Below, piece after piece: positions 32,531-40,649 of a stretch of 43,811 nt of DNA (the first letter of the stretch is position 1; every line of letters begins with the position of its first letter). The position numbers were made by a program, and so were the translations under genes. This DNA comes from an uncultured Lachnospiraceae bacterium (GTDB lineage Bacteria; Bacillota; Clostridia; Lachnospirales; Lachnospiraceae). Below the pieces are notes generated by a model. It ran no database searches and had not been told where the DNA came from. It saw only the letters and a program-made list of their open reading frames with translations. The stretch lies in NCBI GenBank assembly GCA_944381745.1, contig CALWMI010000037.1:1-43811 (forward strand), written 5' to 3'.

Positions 32531-33940
32531 ATGAAGTTTTTTGACTTGCTGTCCATGAGCGTGAGCAATCTCTGGAGACGGAAGCTCCGCACTTTCCTGA
32601 CGGTTCTCGGCGTGGTCATCGGCACAGCCTCCATCGTGGTGATGGTATCCATCGGCATCGGGATGAACCGGAGCATGATGCAGCAGATCGACGAGTATGG
32701 AGGGCTGACCACCATCAATGTGTACTCCGGCGACTCCTACTACGGCGGCGGGATGGCAGTGGCGGTGTCAGAATCGGGCAGCTCCTCCGGCTCCCAGACG
32801 GAGCCAGTGCGGCTGAACGACGAGATGCTGCAGGTGCTCTCCGGGCTTGAGCATGTGGAATCCGTCACGCCGATCCTGTCGGTGGACTGCCTGGCCAAGT
32901 CGGGGAAGTACATGGCCAATCTGTCCGTGCGGGGAATCCCGGCGGAACTGCTGGCGCAGATGAACAATATGGAGGTGGGGCAGGGTACGCTGCCCATGCC
33001 GGGGGACAAGGAACTGAAGTTTTTCTACGGCAACACCGTGATCACAGACTTTTATATCGAGAAGACTTACCAGTACTATTGGGAGACAGGCGTGATACCG
33101 GAGATCGATTTCATGGAAGATCCCATGTACATTATTTTTGATATGGACGCCTACTATGCATCCCAGTACCCAAGCGGAGACGGGACGGTTACGCCACCCC
33201 CGAAGAAATATATGGTTGAGGCCTGCGGCGTGATGGCAGGGGACGTGGAGTATTACGGGGCGAACAGCAGCTACGTGTTCTGCGACCTGGAGCTTTTGAA
33301 GGAGCAGCTGCAGAGGGTGTTCAAGAACAAGGCGATACCGGGGCAGCCCACCACGGCCACCGGCAAGCCGTACAAGGAGATCTATTACAACCAGGTGGAC
33401 GTCAAGGTGGACGACATGGACTATATGAAAGATGTGCAGACCCAGATTCAGAACCTGGGGCTGTCCGCCAGCAGCAATGCGGAGTGGATTGAATCCCAGC
33501 AGGAATCCTCCAACAACCTGCAGATGGCGCTGGGCGGCATCGGGGCGGTGTCCCTGTTCGTGGCTGCCATCGGCATCGCCAACACGATGATGATGTCCAT
33601 CTATGAGCGGACGAAGGAGATCGGCATTATCAAGGTGCTGGGCTGCGACATGAGAAATATCCGCAGCATGTTCCTGATGGAGGCTGGCTTTATCGGCTTT
33701 GTGGGAGGCACGGTGGGCATCCTGCTAAGCTACGGCATCTCCTTCCTGGTCAATTACGTGGCGTCCGGCCAGATGGGGATGGCCATGGGGACAGGAGGAG
33801 CGGCGGAAATTTCCTATATCCCGCTGTGGATGCCGCCGGTGGCGATTGGGTTTGCCATCCTGGTGGGAATGCTGGCGGGCTTCTTCCCGGCCCTGCGGGC
33901 GATGAAGCTGAGCCCCCTGGCCGCGATCCGCAATGAGTAG
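32531..33940 (+). CDS. MacB-like ABC transporter permease
   Basis: A 469-residue permease with the MacB layout: an N-terminal helix (LRTFLTVLGVVIGTASIVVMVSIGIG), a large extracytoplasmic domain of about 270 residues and three C-terminal helices including ALGGIGAVSLFVAAIGIANTM and MYERTKEIGIIKVLGC in nearby form. The short ribosome site AGGAGA overlaps the end of the accessory gene. With the ATPase it forms a mechanotransmission-type ABC complex. It could be an exporter of peptides or antibiotics or an envelope-remodelling system. Confidence 0.93.
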   Translation: MKFFDLLSMSVSNLWRRKLRTFLTVLGVVIGTASIVVMVSIGIGMNRSMMQQIDEYGGLTTINVYSGDSYYGGGMAVAVSESGSSSGSQTEPVRLNDEMLQVLSGLEHVESVTPILSVDCLAKSGKYMANLSVRGIPAELLAQMNNMEVGQGTLPMPGDKELKFFYGNTVITDFYIEKTYQYYWETGVIPEIDFMEDPMYIIFDMDAYYASQYPSGDGTVTPPPKKYMVEACGVMAGDVEYYGANSSYVFCDLELLKEQLQRVFKNKAIPGQPTTATGKPYKEIYYNQVDVKVDDMDYMKDVQTQIQNLGLSASSNAEWIESQQESSNNLQMALGGIGAVSLFVAAIGIANTMMMSIYERTKEIGIIKVLGCDMRNIRSMFLMEAGFIGFVGGTVGILLSYGISFLVNYVASGQMGMAMGTGGAAEISYIPLWMPPVAIGFAILVGMLAGFFPALRAMKLSPLAAIRNE

Positions 33941-33955
33941 AGAAGAGGGATCGAT

Positions 33956-34780
33956 ATGGATGTTGTGGAATGGGTGCTGACAATTGCGATTTTGGCGGCG
34001 CTGTACGTATATATGACAGCGCCGAAGCTTGGAAGGAGGGGCCGGCTTCCCGGGGACGGGAAGAAGGCCTGCTTCTTTGCCCACCGGGGGCTTCACGACC
34101 AGGAGCGCGGCATACCGGAGAATTCCCTGGGGGCTTTTGAGCGGGCGGCGGCCCGGGGATACGGGATGGAGCTGGACGTGCGCCTGACCAAGGATCAGGT
34201 TCCGGTGGTCTTCCATGACAGCACGCTGGAGAGGATGTGCGGGATTGACAGGCGGCTGGAGGACTGCACTTGGGAGGAACTGCAGGCATACCGGCTCCAG
34301 GGCACAGAGTACGGCATCCCCTCGTTGGAGCAGGTGCTGGCGGCTGTCCGGGGGAGGACGCCGCTGCTGGTGGAGCTGAAGATGGATGGCAGCGACGCCA
34401 GCGTGTGCATCCATGCAGACCGGCTGCTGCAGAAGTACCAGGGGCCGTATATGGTGGAGTCCTTCCACCCCTTCGCCCTCTACTGGTACCGCCACAACCG
34501 CCCGGAGGTGCTGCGGGGGCAGCTGTCCTCCGATTTCCGGAGGGACAGGAGCCTGCGGCTTATGGCGCCGCATTTCGCAGGCAGGCATCTGCTGTTCAAT
34601 TTTTTTGCGAAGCCGGATTTCATCGCCTACGACTGTGAGGCCAGGAAGGGCTTGTCCCTGTTCCTCTGCCGCAAAGTTTTTAGAGCGCCGGTGGCGGCCT
34701 GGACGGTACGCTCAGAGGAGCAGCTTTTCCGGGCGCAGAGGGATTGCCAGATGTATATTTTCGAGAGGTTTTGCCCGTAG
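33956..34780 (+). CDS. Glycerophosphodiester phosphodiesterase family protein
   Basis: A 274-residue protein with an N-terminal membrane anchor (about 4-21) and a GDPD domain: AHRGLHDQ, then ENSLGAFERAAARGYGMELDVRLTKD and VVFHDSTLERM. The metal ligands (Glu and Asp of ELDV, His of HRG and FHD) are present. It would release glycerol-3-phosphate from glycerophosphodiesters or from lipoteichoic acid at the membrane. It follows the ABC permease by 15 bases and may share its transcript. The unit ends in a strong terminator. Confidence 0.92.
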   Translation: MDVVEWVLTIAILAALYVYMTAPKLGRRGRLPGDGKKACFFAHRGLHDQERGIPENSLGAFERAAARGYGMELDVRLTKDQVPVVFHDSTLERMCGIDRRLEDCTWEELQAYRLQGTEYGIPSLEQVLAAVRGRTPLLVELKMDGSDASVCIHADRLLQKYQGPYMVESFHPFALYWYRHNRPEVLRGQLSSDFRRDRSLRLMAPHFAGRHLLFNFFAKPDFIAYDCEARKGLSLFLCRKVFRAPVAAWTVRSEEQLFRAQRDCQMYIFERFCP

Positions 34781-34872
34781 GGGGCAGGCGAAGACGAGAG
34801 AGCAGCGCGCCAAGAGACGAGAGAGCGGCGCGCCGGGAGGCAGAGAAGCGGCGCGGGCTCTGGGAAGAGAGA

Positions 34873-34919
34873 AGAGCTGCCGGGATGGGAAGGTGTCCCA
34901 ATCCTGGCAGCTCTCTTTT
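34873..34919 (+). terminator. Rho-independent terminator after the phosphodiesterase gene
   Basis: AGAGCTGCCGGGATGGGA (34873-34890) pairs with the segment 34896-34914 (one G-T pair, one bulge-free turn AGGTG), followed by CTTTTC. Upstream, at about 34793-34860, are imperfect repeats of a purine-rich GAGAGAGC-GCGCGCC unit. Confidence 0.88.
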
Positions 34920-34952
34920 CTTCTGTGGTTAGAACGATGCGGCCGCAGGAGG

Positions 34953-35588
34953 TCAATAGCCCAGCTCCTCCCCTACGAGGATCACTTTGATGCGCCCCGG
35001 AATTCCGGAGCGGCGGGTCATGACGAACTGACTGCAGATGCAGTCGGGGGAGAAGCAGTTCTCGCAGCGGCCGGTGACGGCGCAGGGCGTGTTCTTGTTC
35101 AGCCTGGTGGTGTTGGGCGGCGTCGCAATGTCCCGCACCCGCTTGAAGCCGGAGGGGACGTCGGAGACGACCTTGTTCATGCCGGCCAGGATGAGCACGT
35201 TGGAGGGCCCATAGCAGAGAAAGGCCACGCGGTTGCCGCGGCCGTCAATGTTGATCAGCTCCCCGTCCATGGTGATGGCGTTGGTGCTCATGAGGAAATA
35301 GTCGGAACAGACAACCTCGGCGTAGAGCTTCTTCATCTCCTCCGGCGTCTTCGCCCGGTCGCGGTCGATGATCTGGTAGGGGCCGCTCTTGACGGCTGCC
35401 ATGAGGCCGCTGTCGATGAGGGACATGGAGCCTCCCCAGGCGATGCTGGAGCCCTCCGGCATCAGCGAGAGCGCCTTCTGGACGGCGGAGGCGCTGTCCG
35501 GGCAGTAGTAGCCCTCCATCTGCCTTTTGGCCAGGTTCTTGATGATGGTTGCGGCTGTCTTTTCATAAGAAAGTTGTTTCGGTGTCAT
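34953..35588 (-). CDS. LUD domain protein (LutC/DUF162-like)
   Basis: A 211-residue LUD-family protein. The family is associated with lactate utilisation and binds a sugar-phosphate-like or redox ligand. Visible features are GYYCPDSASAVQKALSL, SIAWGGSMSLIDSGL, VVCSDYFLMSTNAITMDGELINIDG and a C-terminal cysteine cluster TGRCENCFSPDCICSQF. The cluster could bind iron-sulfur or zinc and is typical of the clostridial members. It stands alone on the minus strand. AAGGAGGT precedes the start. Function not further defined. Confidence 0.88.
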   Translation of the reverse strand: MTPKQLSYEKTAATIIKNLAKRQMEGYYCPDSASAVQKALSLMPEGSSIAWGGSMSLIDSGLMAAVKSGPYQIIDRDRAKTPEEMKKLYAEVVCSDYFLMSTNAITMDGELINIDGRGNRVAFLCYGPSNVLILAGMNKVVSDVPSGFKRVRDIATPPNTTRLNKNTPCAVTGRCENCFSPDCICSQFVMTRRSGIPGRIKVILVGEELGY

Positions 35589-35879
35589 GCAGGCAAATAC
35601 CTCCTTCTAAAAGTTTTACGGTTAATCTCAGTATAGCAGGGAGGAAAAAAATCCACAATAGAACAATCGCGGGTGATTGTCGGGCGATTTACTTTTCCAG
35701 CGTTTTCCTGTAAAATGGAGGGAGATTTCAGGCGGAGGCAGGCGGGATCACCCGGCGGAAGCCGCCGGGAGTATGGACAAGGACAGAGGGCGCCGGTGGA
35801 CAAGAGGGACGGGATTGTCCCCTGTACACCGACGCTGCACCTAAGTGAACAGAAAGAGAGTGGGAACAGGAGGAGCATC

Positions 35880-37688
35880 ATGGCAGGAATATTACCGAGG
35901 AGAGAAGAGACAGACAAGAGGTATCAGTGGAATATAGAGGATCTGTATGCGGATGACAGCCAGTGGGAGGAGGAGTACCGCAGGCTCGAGGGGATGATCC
36001 CGGAGCTGGAGGCCTACAGAGGGCGGCTGGGGGAGAGCGCCGCCGTCCTCCTGGAGCTGCTGCGCAGGCAGGACGAGGTGAACCAGCTGGCGGAGCGGGT
36101 GTATGTCTACGCCAACCAGAGGCTCCATGAGAACACAGGCAACGGGACGTACCAGGGGCTGGCCGGGAGGGCGCAGGCCCTGCTGGTGCGCCTGTCGGCC
36201 GCTGCCGCCTACATTGTGCCGGAGCTATTGTCCCTGGAGGAGGGGCAGGTGGAGAGGTTCCTGGGGGAGGAGCCGGGGCTTGCCCTGTACAGCCATTATC
36301 TGGGCGAGGTGATGCGCAGAAAGGAGCACACGCTGAGCCCGCAGCTGGAGCAGCTGCTGGCGGAGACGGAGGAGATGGCCCAGGGGCCGTCGGATATTTT
36401 CTCCATGTTCAACAACGCGGATGTGAAATTCCCCTCCATCTGGGGGGAGGACGGGGAGCCGATCGAGGTGACCCATGGAAGCTATATCTCCCTGCTGGAG
36501 AACCCGGACCGGGAGATCCGCCGGGCGGCGTTTGCTTCCCTCTATGAGACTTACGGGAAATTCCGCAATACCCTGGCGGCAGCCTACAAGGCCAACGTGA
36601 CCCAGGCTGTCTTCTATGCCCGGGCGCGGGGGTACCGCAGCTCCCTGGAGGCGGCGCTGTATGAGAGCGCCATCCCGGTGAAGGTGTATGACAACCTGAT
36701 CGGGACTGTGCGGGAGTTCCTGCCGCTGCTCCACCGCTATGTGAGGCTGCGCAGAAGGCTGCTGGGCGTGGAGGAGCTTCACATGTACGACCTGTATGTG
36801 CCGGTGGTTCCCGGGGTGGACATGAAGATCCCCTTTGCCCAGGCCAAGGAGATGGTGCAGGAGGGGCTGGCCCCGATGGGGGAGGAATACCTGGGGCATC
36901 TGCGGGAAGGCATGGAGGGAGGCTGGATCGACGTCTATGAGAACCAGGGGAAGCGCAGCGGCGCTTACTCCTGGGGCGCTTACGGGACGCATCCCTACGT
37001 GCTCATGAATTACCACGACAACCTGAACAATGTGTTTACGCTGGCCCATGAGATGGGGCACGCCCTCCACTCCTATTATTCCGATCACGCCCAGCCCTAT
37101 GTCTATGCCGGGTACAAGATTTTCGTGGCGGAGGTGGCGTCCACCTGCAATGAGTCGCTGCTGATCCACTCGCTGATCGGAAAGGCCAGGGATGTGAAGG
37201 AGAAGGCCTATCTGATCAACTATTTCCTGGAGCAGTTCCGGGGGACGGTGTTCCGGCAGACCATGTTTGCAGAGTTTGAAAAGCAGACCCATGAGATGGC
37301 CGAGAGGGGAGAGCAGCTGACCGCGGATGCCCTGTGCAGCCTTTACTACCGCCTGAATCAGGAGTATTTCGGGGAGGATATCTGTGTCGATCCGGAGATT
37401 GAGGTGGAGTGGGCCAGGATCCCCCATTTCTATACGCCCTTCTATGTCTACCAGTACGCCACGGGATTTTCGGCGGCGATTGCCCTGTCAGGCCGCATCC
37501 TGCGGGAGGGCGCGCCGGCTGTGGAAGACTACAAGTGCTTCCTCAGGGGCGGGAGCAGCGCCTATCCGCTGGAGCTGCTGCGCATGGCAGGCGTGGATAT
37601 GGAGGATTCGAAGCCGGTTCGGGAGGCGCTGCGCGTATTCGGGGACTATTTGCAGCAGCTGGAAGAATTGGAAACAGAAAACGCTTGA
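35880..37688 (+). CDS. pepF: Oligoendopeptidase F (M3 family zinc peptidase)
   Basis: A cytoplasmic metallopeptidase cutting short peptides. The 602-residue product has the PepF layout: RREETDKRYQWNIEDLYADD at the start, an N-terminal helical lobe, and the zinc site AHEMGHALHSYYSDH with H390, E391 and H394 and the third ligand in FVAEVASTCNE. An in-frame extension of 69 codons upstream exists, but ATG 35880 has AGGAGG at the right distance and starts the conserved part. Confidence 0.95.
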   Translation: MAGILPRREETDKRYQWNIEDLYADDSQWEEEYRRLEGMIPELEAYRGRLGESAAVLLELLRRQDEVNQLAERVYVYANQRLHENTGNGTYQGLAGRAQALLVRLSAAAAYIVPELLSLEEGQVERFLGEEPGLALYSHYLGEVMRRKEHTLSPQLEQLLAETEEMAQGPSDIFSMFNNADVKFPSIWGEDGEPIEVTHGSYISLLENPDREIRRAAFASLYETYGKFRNTLAAAYKANVTQAVFYARARGYRSSLEAALYESAIPVKVYDNLIGTVREFLPLLHRYVRLRRRLLGVEELHMYDLYVPVVPGVDMKIPFAQAKEMVQEGLAPMGEEYLGHLREGMEGGWIDVYENQGKRSGAYSWGAYGTHPYVLMNYHDNLNNVFTLAHEMGHALHSYYSDHAQPYVYAGYKIFVAEVASTCNESLLIHSLIGKARDVKEKAYLINYFLEQFRGTVFRQTMFAEFEKQTHEMAERGEQLTADALCSLYYRLNQEYFGEDICVDPEIEVEWARIPHFYTPFYVYQYATGFSAAIALSGRILREGAPAVEDYKCFLRGGSSAYPLELLRMAGVDMEDSKPVREALRVFGDYLQQLEELETENA

Positions 37689-37843
37689 CGAAAGTTTGTG
37701 AATGAGATTTAATAATATCGTAAGAAAGATGTAACAATTTTTTGCGCGAAACAAAAGATAGGGTATCGTATAATTCCAGTATCCTATGTTTTACCAGAGG
37801 AGAACTCCCTGCGGGGAGGATCAAGACAGGGGCGGTGAGAGTT

Positions 37844-38608
37844 ATGACACCTTTTGAGGCGATATTTAATAGAAAATCGGTAAGGCACTACCGGAGGGAG
37901 GAGGTTCCCGCCAGCGTCCTGGATAAGATCCAGGATTTTGACGGGGAGCTTCTGCCCATGTTCCCCTATGTGAAGACGGCGACCAAGGTATTCCGGGAGG
38001 AGGAGTTCGGCAGGAAGGAGCTGATGCTCCAGGTGAAGGCTCCCTATTACCTGGCCATCTATGCCCAGGAGCTGGAGGGCTATCAGGAGAACGCCGGCAA
38101 CATGATGCAGCAGATCTCCCTCTATCTGCACAGCAAGGGGATCGGCAGCTGTTTCCTCGGCCTTCTGAGGCCGCCGAAGGGCGCGCCTTGCCCGGAGGGG
38201 ATGAAGTTCATCATCATGCTTGCCTTCGGCTATCCGAAGGAGGAGCTGAACCGGGACGCCAGCCGGGCCAACCGGCTGCCGCTGGAGAAGCTGTGCGTCT
38301 ATAAGCAGGAGCCGATGAAGGCCACGGGACAGCTCCTGGAGGCGGCGCGGCTGGCGCCCTCCAGCGTCAACGCCCAGCCGTGGAAGTTTGTCGTGTACCG
38401 GAACCGGATCCACATCTTTGTGTCCGAGAAGCAGTCGCTGCGGCCGGTGGCCAGGTGGAACGGCGTCAACATGGGCATCATGATGGCCAATATCCTGATG
38501 ACGGCGGAGGAATACTGGATCGACGTGGCGATGACCCGCTCGGAGAACCTGGCGGAGAAGGCTATCCCCCACTACTCCTACACGGGGAGCGTGCTGGTGA
38601 AGCCTTAA
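37844..38608 (+). CDS. Nitroreductase family protein
   Basis: A 254-residue FMN-type nitroreductase of the larger, two-lobe subgroup (TM nitroreductase). It begins MTPFEAIFNRKSVRHYRRE, with the flavin-binding Arg-Ser/Arg pattern, and has EAARLAPSSVNAQPWKFVVY and later ILMTAEEYWIDVAM. Electron donor and substrate are unknown. ATG 37844 is chosen over an in-frame codon 34 residues earlier, where the sequence is unlike the family. A TATAAT lies at 37769-37774 upstream without a clear -35. Confidence 0.88.
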   Translation: MTPFEAIFNRKSVRHYRREEVPASVLDKIQDFDGELLPMFPYVKTATKVFREEEFGRKELMLQVKAPYYLAIYAQELEGYQENAGNMMQQISLYLHSKGIGSCFLGLLRPPKGAPCPEGMKFIIMLAFGYPKEELNRDASRANRLPLEKLCVYKQEPMKATGQLLEAARLAPSSVNAQPWKFVVYRNRIHIFVSEKQSLRPVARWNGVNMGIMMANILMTAEEYWIDVAMTRSENLAEKAIPHYSYTGSVLVKP

Positions 38609-38721
38609 GGGATGGCACGCATAGGGGAGCCCGGACCTGGGCGGCTGCGGACGGCAGCTGCGCTCGGGGCATGGCTCTCCGGAAGGATTTCGGAGAATTT
38701 CGGAGAATTTAAAAAAATTCC

Positions 38722-38750
38722 TTGACAAACGCTGGGGAATCTTGTATAGT
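38722..38750 (+). promoter_or_regulatory. Promoter of tRNA-Gly
   Basis: TTGACA (38722-38727), 17 bases and TATAGT (38745-38750), 32 bases before the mature tRNA. It is one of the best promoters in the window. The rest of 38609-38721 shows nothing but a TTTCGGAGAA repeat. Confidence 0.88.
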
Positions 38751-38782
38751 AAATAGTGCGTCAGGCGAAAGCCGGTGCACAT

Positions 38783-38855
38783 GCGATAGTAGTACAGTTG
38801 GTAGTACGCCACCTTGCCAAGGTGGAGGTCGCGGGTTCGAGTCCCGTCTGTCGCT
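38783..38855 (+). tRNA. tRNA-Gly (anticodon GCC)
   Basis: A full cloverleaf folds. The acceptor arm is GCGATAG (38783-38789) with CTGTCGC (38848-38854), with one G-U pair. The D stem is GTAC/GTAC and the anticodon stem CCACC/GGTGG. The 7-base loop TTGCCAA puts GCC at 38816-38818, and the T arm is GCGGG-TTCGAGT-CCCGT. The discriminator base is T. No CCA is encoded, and a run of Ts follows. Confidence 0.96.
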
Positions 38856-38894
38856 CTTTTTTTATGCCCGGATATTGTGCCGGGCGTGCTGCGG

Positions 38895-38933
38895 GGCGGC
38901 GCAGGATACCTATTTTCGGTGTCCTGCGCCGCC
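38895..38933. repeat. Strong 16-bp hairpin downstream of tRNA-Gly
   Basis: GGCGGCGCAGGATACC (38895-38910) and GGTGTCCTGCGCCGCC (38918-38933) pair with a single G-U, around the loop TATTTTC. There is no T-run after it. It may be a processing signal, a terminator back-up or a palindromic repeat element. The rest of 38856-39056 holds nothing else except the symporter ribosome binding site. Confidence 0.75.
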
Positions 38934-39056
38934 GCCGTATGTACGGAAAAGTGTTTCCCCGGGCCGCTGCAGCCATATTTGCCCTTGTCATATCCCATGT
39001 CTTTTCCTATAATGAAATGGTTAAGATGTCAAGATTTCGTATAGGAGGTTTCCCCG

Positions 39057-40412
39057 ATGCCAAATGAAAATAGATCCCAGGGCGCCAGCGCCCGCAAAAC
39101 ACACAAGAACGGAAGCTTTTCCAGCTCCTTCGGCTTTGTCCTGGCCTGCGTGGGCTCGGCGGTGGGACTGGGGAATATCTGGATGTTCCCCTACCGGCTG
39201 GGACAGTATGGGGGCGCGGCCTTCCTCATCCCGTATCTGCTCTTCATCCTGCTGTTCGGCTTCTGCGGGCTGGCGGCGGAGTTCGCAGCGGGACGCCTCT
39301 CCCAGACGGGCACCCTGGGCACCTACCGCTACTGCTTTGCTTCCCGGGGATGGGATACGGCAGGGAAAATCATAGGCTGGATCCCCCTGATCGGTTCCCT
39401 GGGCATCGCCATCGGCTATGCGGTGATCATAGGCTGGGTGCTGCGCTCTTTCGCCGGCTCTGTCACCGGCCGGATGCTGTCCATGGATGCCTCCCAGTTC
39501 TACCAGGAGGCGGCGGTGGATTTCGGAAATATCCCTTGGCACGCGGCAGTGATCGGCGTCACCATCCTGGTGCTTTTTGCCGGAGCGGCGGCGATGATCG
39601 AGAAGGCCAATAAGATCATGATGCCCATCTTCTACATCCTGTTTGCCATTGTGGCCGTGCGGGGGTTTTTCCTGCCGGGAGCTTGGGAGGGCTACCGCTT
39701 TCTCTTTGTCCCCGACTGGTCGGCGCTGGCGCAGGTGGACACCTGGGTTATGGCCATGGGACAGGCGTTCTTCTCCCTGTCCATCACCGGCTCCGGTATG
39801 ATCGTCTACGGCTCCTACCTGGGCAAGGGGGAGAATATCCCCAAGGCATCCCTGCAGACGGCGGGCTATGACACGATTGCCGCCATGCTCTCCGCCCTGG
39901 CGGTTATGCCCGCGGTGTTCGCCTTCGGCATCGAGCCGGGCTCGGGCCCGTCCCTGCTGTTCATCACGATCCCGCGGATTTTCAGCCAGATGCCCTTCGG
40001 GCGCTTTTTCTCGGCCATCTTCTTCCTGTCCGTGGCCTTCGCGGGGATCACCTCCCTCTTCAACATGTTCGAGGCGGTGATCGAGAGCTGGCAGCATCGC
40101 TTCCGCCTGTCCAGGAGGGCCGCCGTCCTTCTGTGCGGGGCGATGGCCATGGGCGTGGGGCTCTTCATCGAGTCGGAGGCCAGCGTTGGGGCTTGGATGG
40201 ATTTCATCACCATCTATGTGGTTCCCTTCGGGGCGATGCTGGGGGCTATCACCATCTACTACGTGCTGGGCTACGGCACGATTGAGGCGGAGCTCCTGGC
40301 CGGGCGGCAGAAGCCCCTCCCCCGGATTTACCGGTTTGTGGCAAAATATGTGTATGTGATTTTGACCGTTGTGGTGTTTATCCTGGGGATTGTATACCAC
40401 GGGATTGGGTGA
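39057..40412 (+). CDS. Sodium:neurotransmitter symporter family transporter
   Basis: A 451-residue membrane protein of the NSS/SNF family, which imports amino acids or related amines with sodium. The family signature is seen as FVLACVGSAVGLGNIWMFPYR (first helix) and YGGAAFLIPYLLFILLFG; about 11-12 helices follow. The helix-six region reads FFSLSITGSGMIVYGSYL. ATAGGAGGT precedes the ATG. The substrate cannot be predicted. Confidence 0.95.
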   Translation: MPNENRSQGASARKTHKNGSFSSSFGFVLACVGSAVGLGNIWMFPYRLGQYGGAAFLIPYLLFILLFGFCGLAAEFAAGRLSQTGTLGTYRYCFASRGWDTAGKIIGWIPLIGSLGIAIGYAVIIGWVLRSFAGSVTGRMLSMDASQFYQEAAVDFGNIPWHAAVIGVTILVLFAGAAAMIEKANKIMMPIFYILFAIVAVRGFFLPGAWEGYRFLFVPDWSALAQVDTWVMAMGQAFFSLSITGSGMIVYGSYLGKGENIPKASLQTAGYDTIAAMLSALAVMPAVFAFGIEPGSGPSLLFITIPRIFSQMPFGRFFSAIFFLSVAFAGITSLFNMFEAVIESWQHRFRLSRRAAVLLCGAMAMGVGLFIESEASVGAWMDFITIYVVPFGAMLGAITIYYVLGYGTIEAELLAGRQKPLPRIYRFVAKYVYVILTVVVFILGIVYHGIG

Positions 40413-40427
40413 GACCCGGCGGGCCTG

Positions 40428-40446
40428 CCCAGGATGGCATCCTGGG
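40428..40446 (+). terminator. Hairpin after the symporter gene, possible terminator
   Basis: CCCAGGAT (40428-40435) and ATCCTGGG (40439-40446) pair around GGC. GCATCCTGGGAAA then repeats at 40450. A short T-run (GTTTT) is 20 bases further on, so the termination role is probable rather than certain. Confidence 0.55.
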
Positions 40447-40470
40447 AAAGCATCCTGGGAAAGGGGCGTT

Positions 40471-40500
40471 TTGACAGGAGCGCGGGGAGTATACTATAAT
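40471..40500 (+). promoter_or_regulatory. Promoter of the D,D-carboxypeptidase gene
   Basis: TTGACA (40471-40476), 18 bases and TATAAT (40495-40500). The leader is about 145 bases and contains a GC-rich palindrome (GGCCGGCCGGCC and GCCGGCC near 40590-40615) which may fold near the ribosome binding site. Confidence 0.82.
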
Positions 40501-40649
40501 AGGATGGATAAAGGGCGGGGAGCCTGGAAGGCTTCCCAGAAAGAAATGGAAGTGCTGTGCGGAACATCATGAAGATAAGCAGGAGAACGGCCGGCCGGCC
40601 TGGCTGCCGGCCAGGGCATCACAATCTGCATAAGGATAGGAAGGCGTGC

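Noticed and set aside
30478-32718. A 746-codon minus-strand open frame opposite the exported accessory protein
   Set aside because: Low-complexity, His/Leu/Arg-rich translation; the plus-strand gene has a signal peptide, anchor helix and operon spacing.
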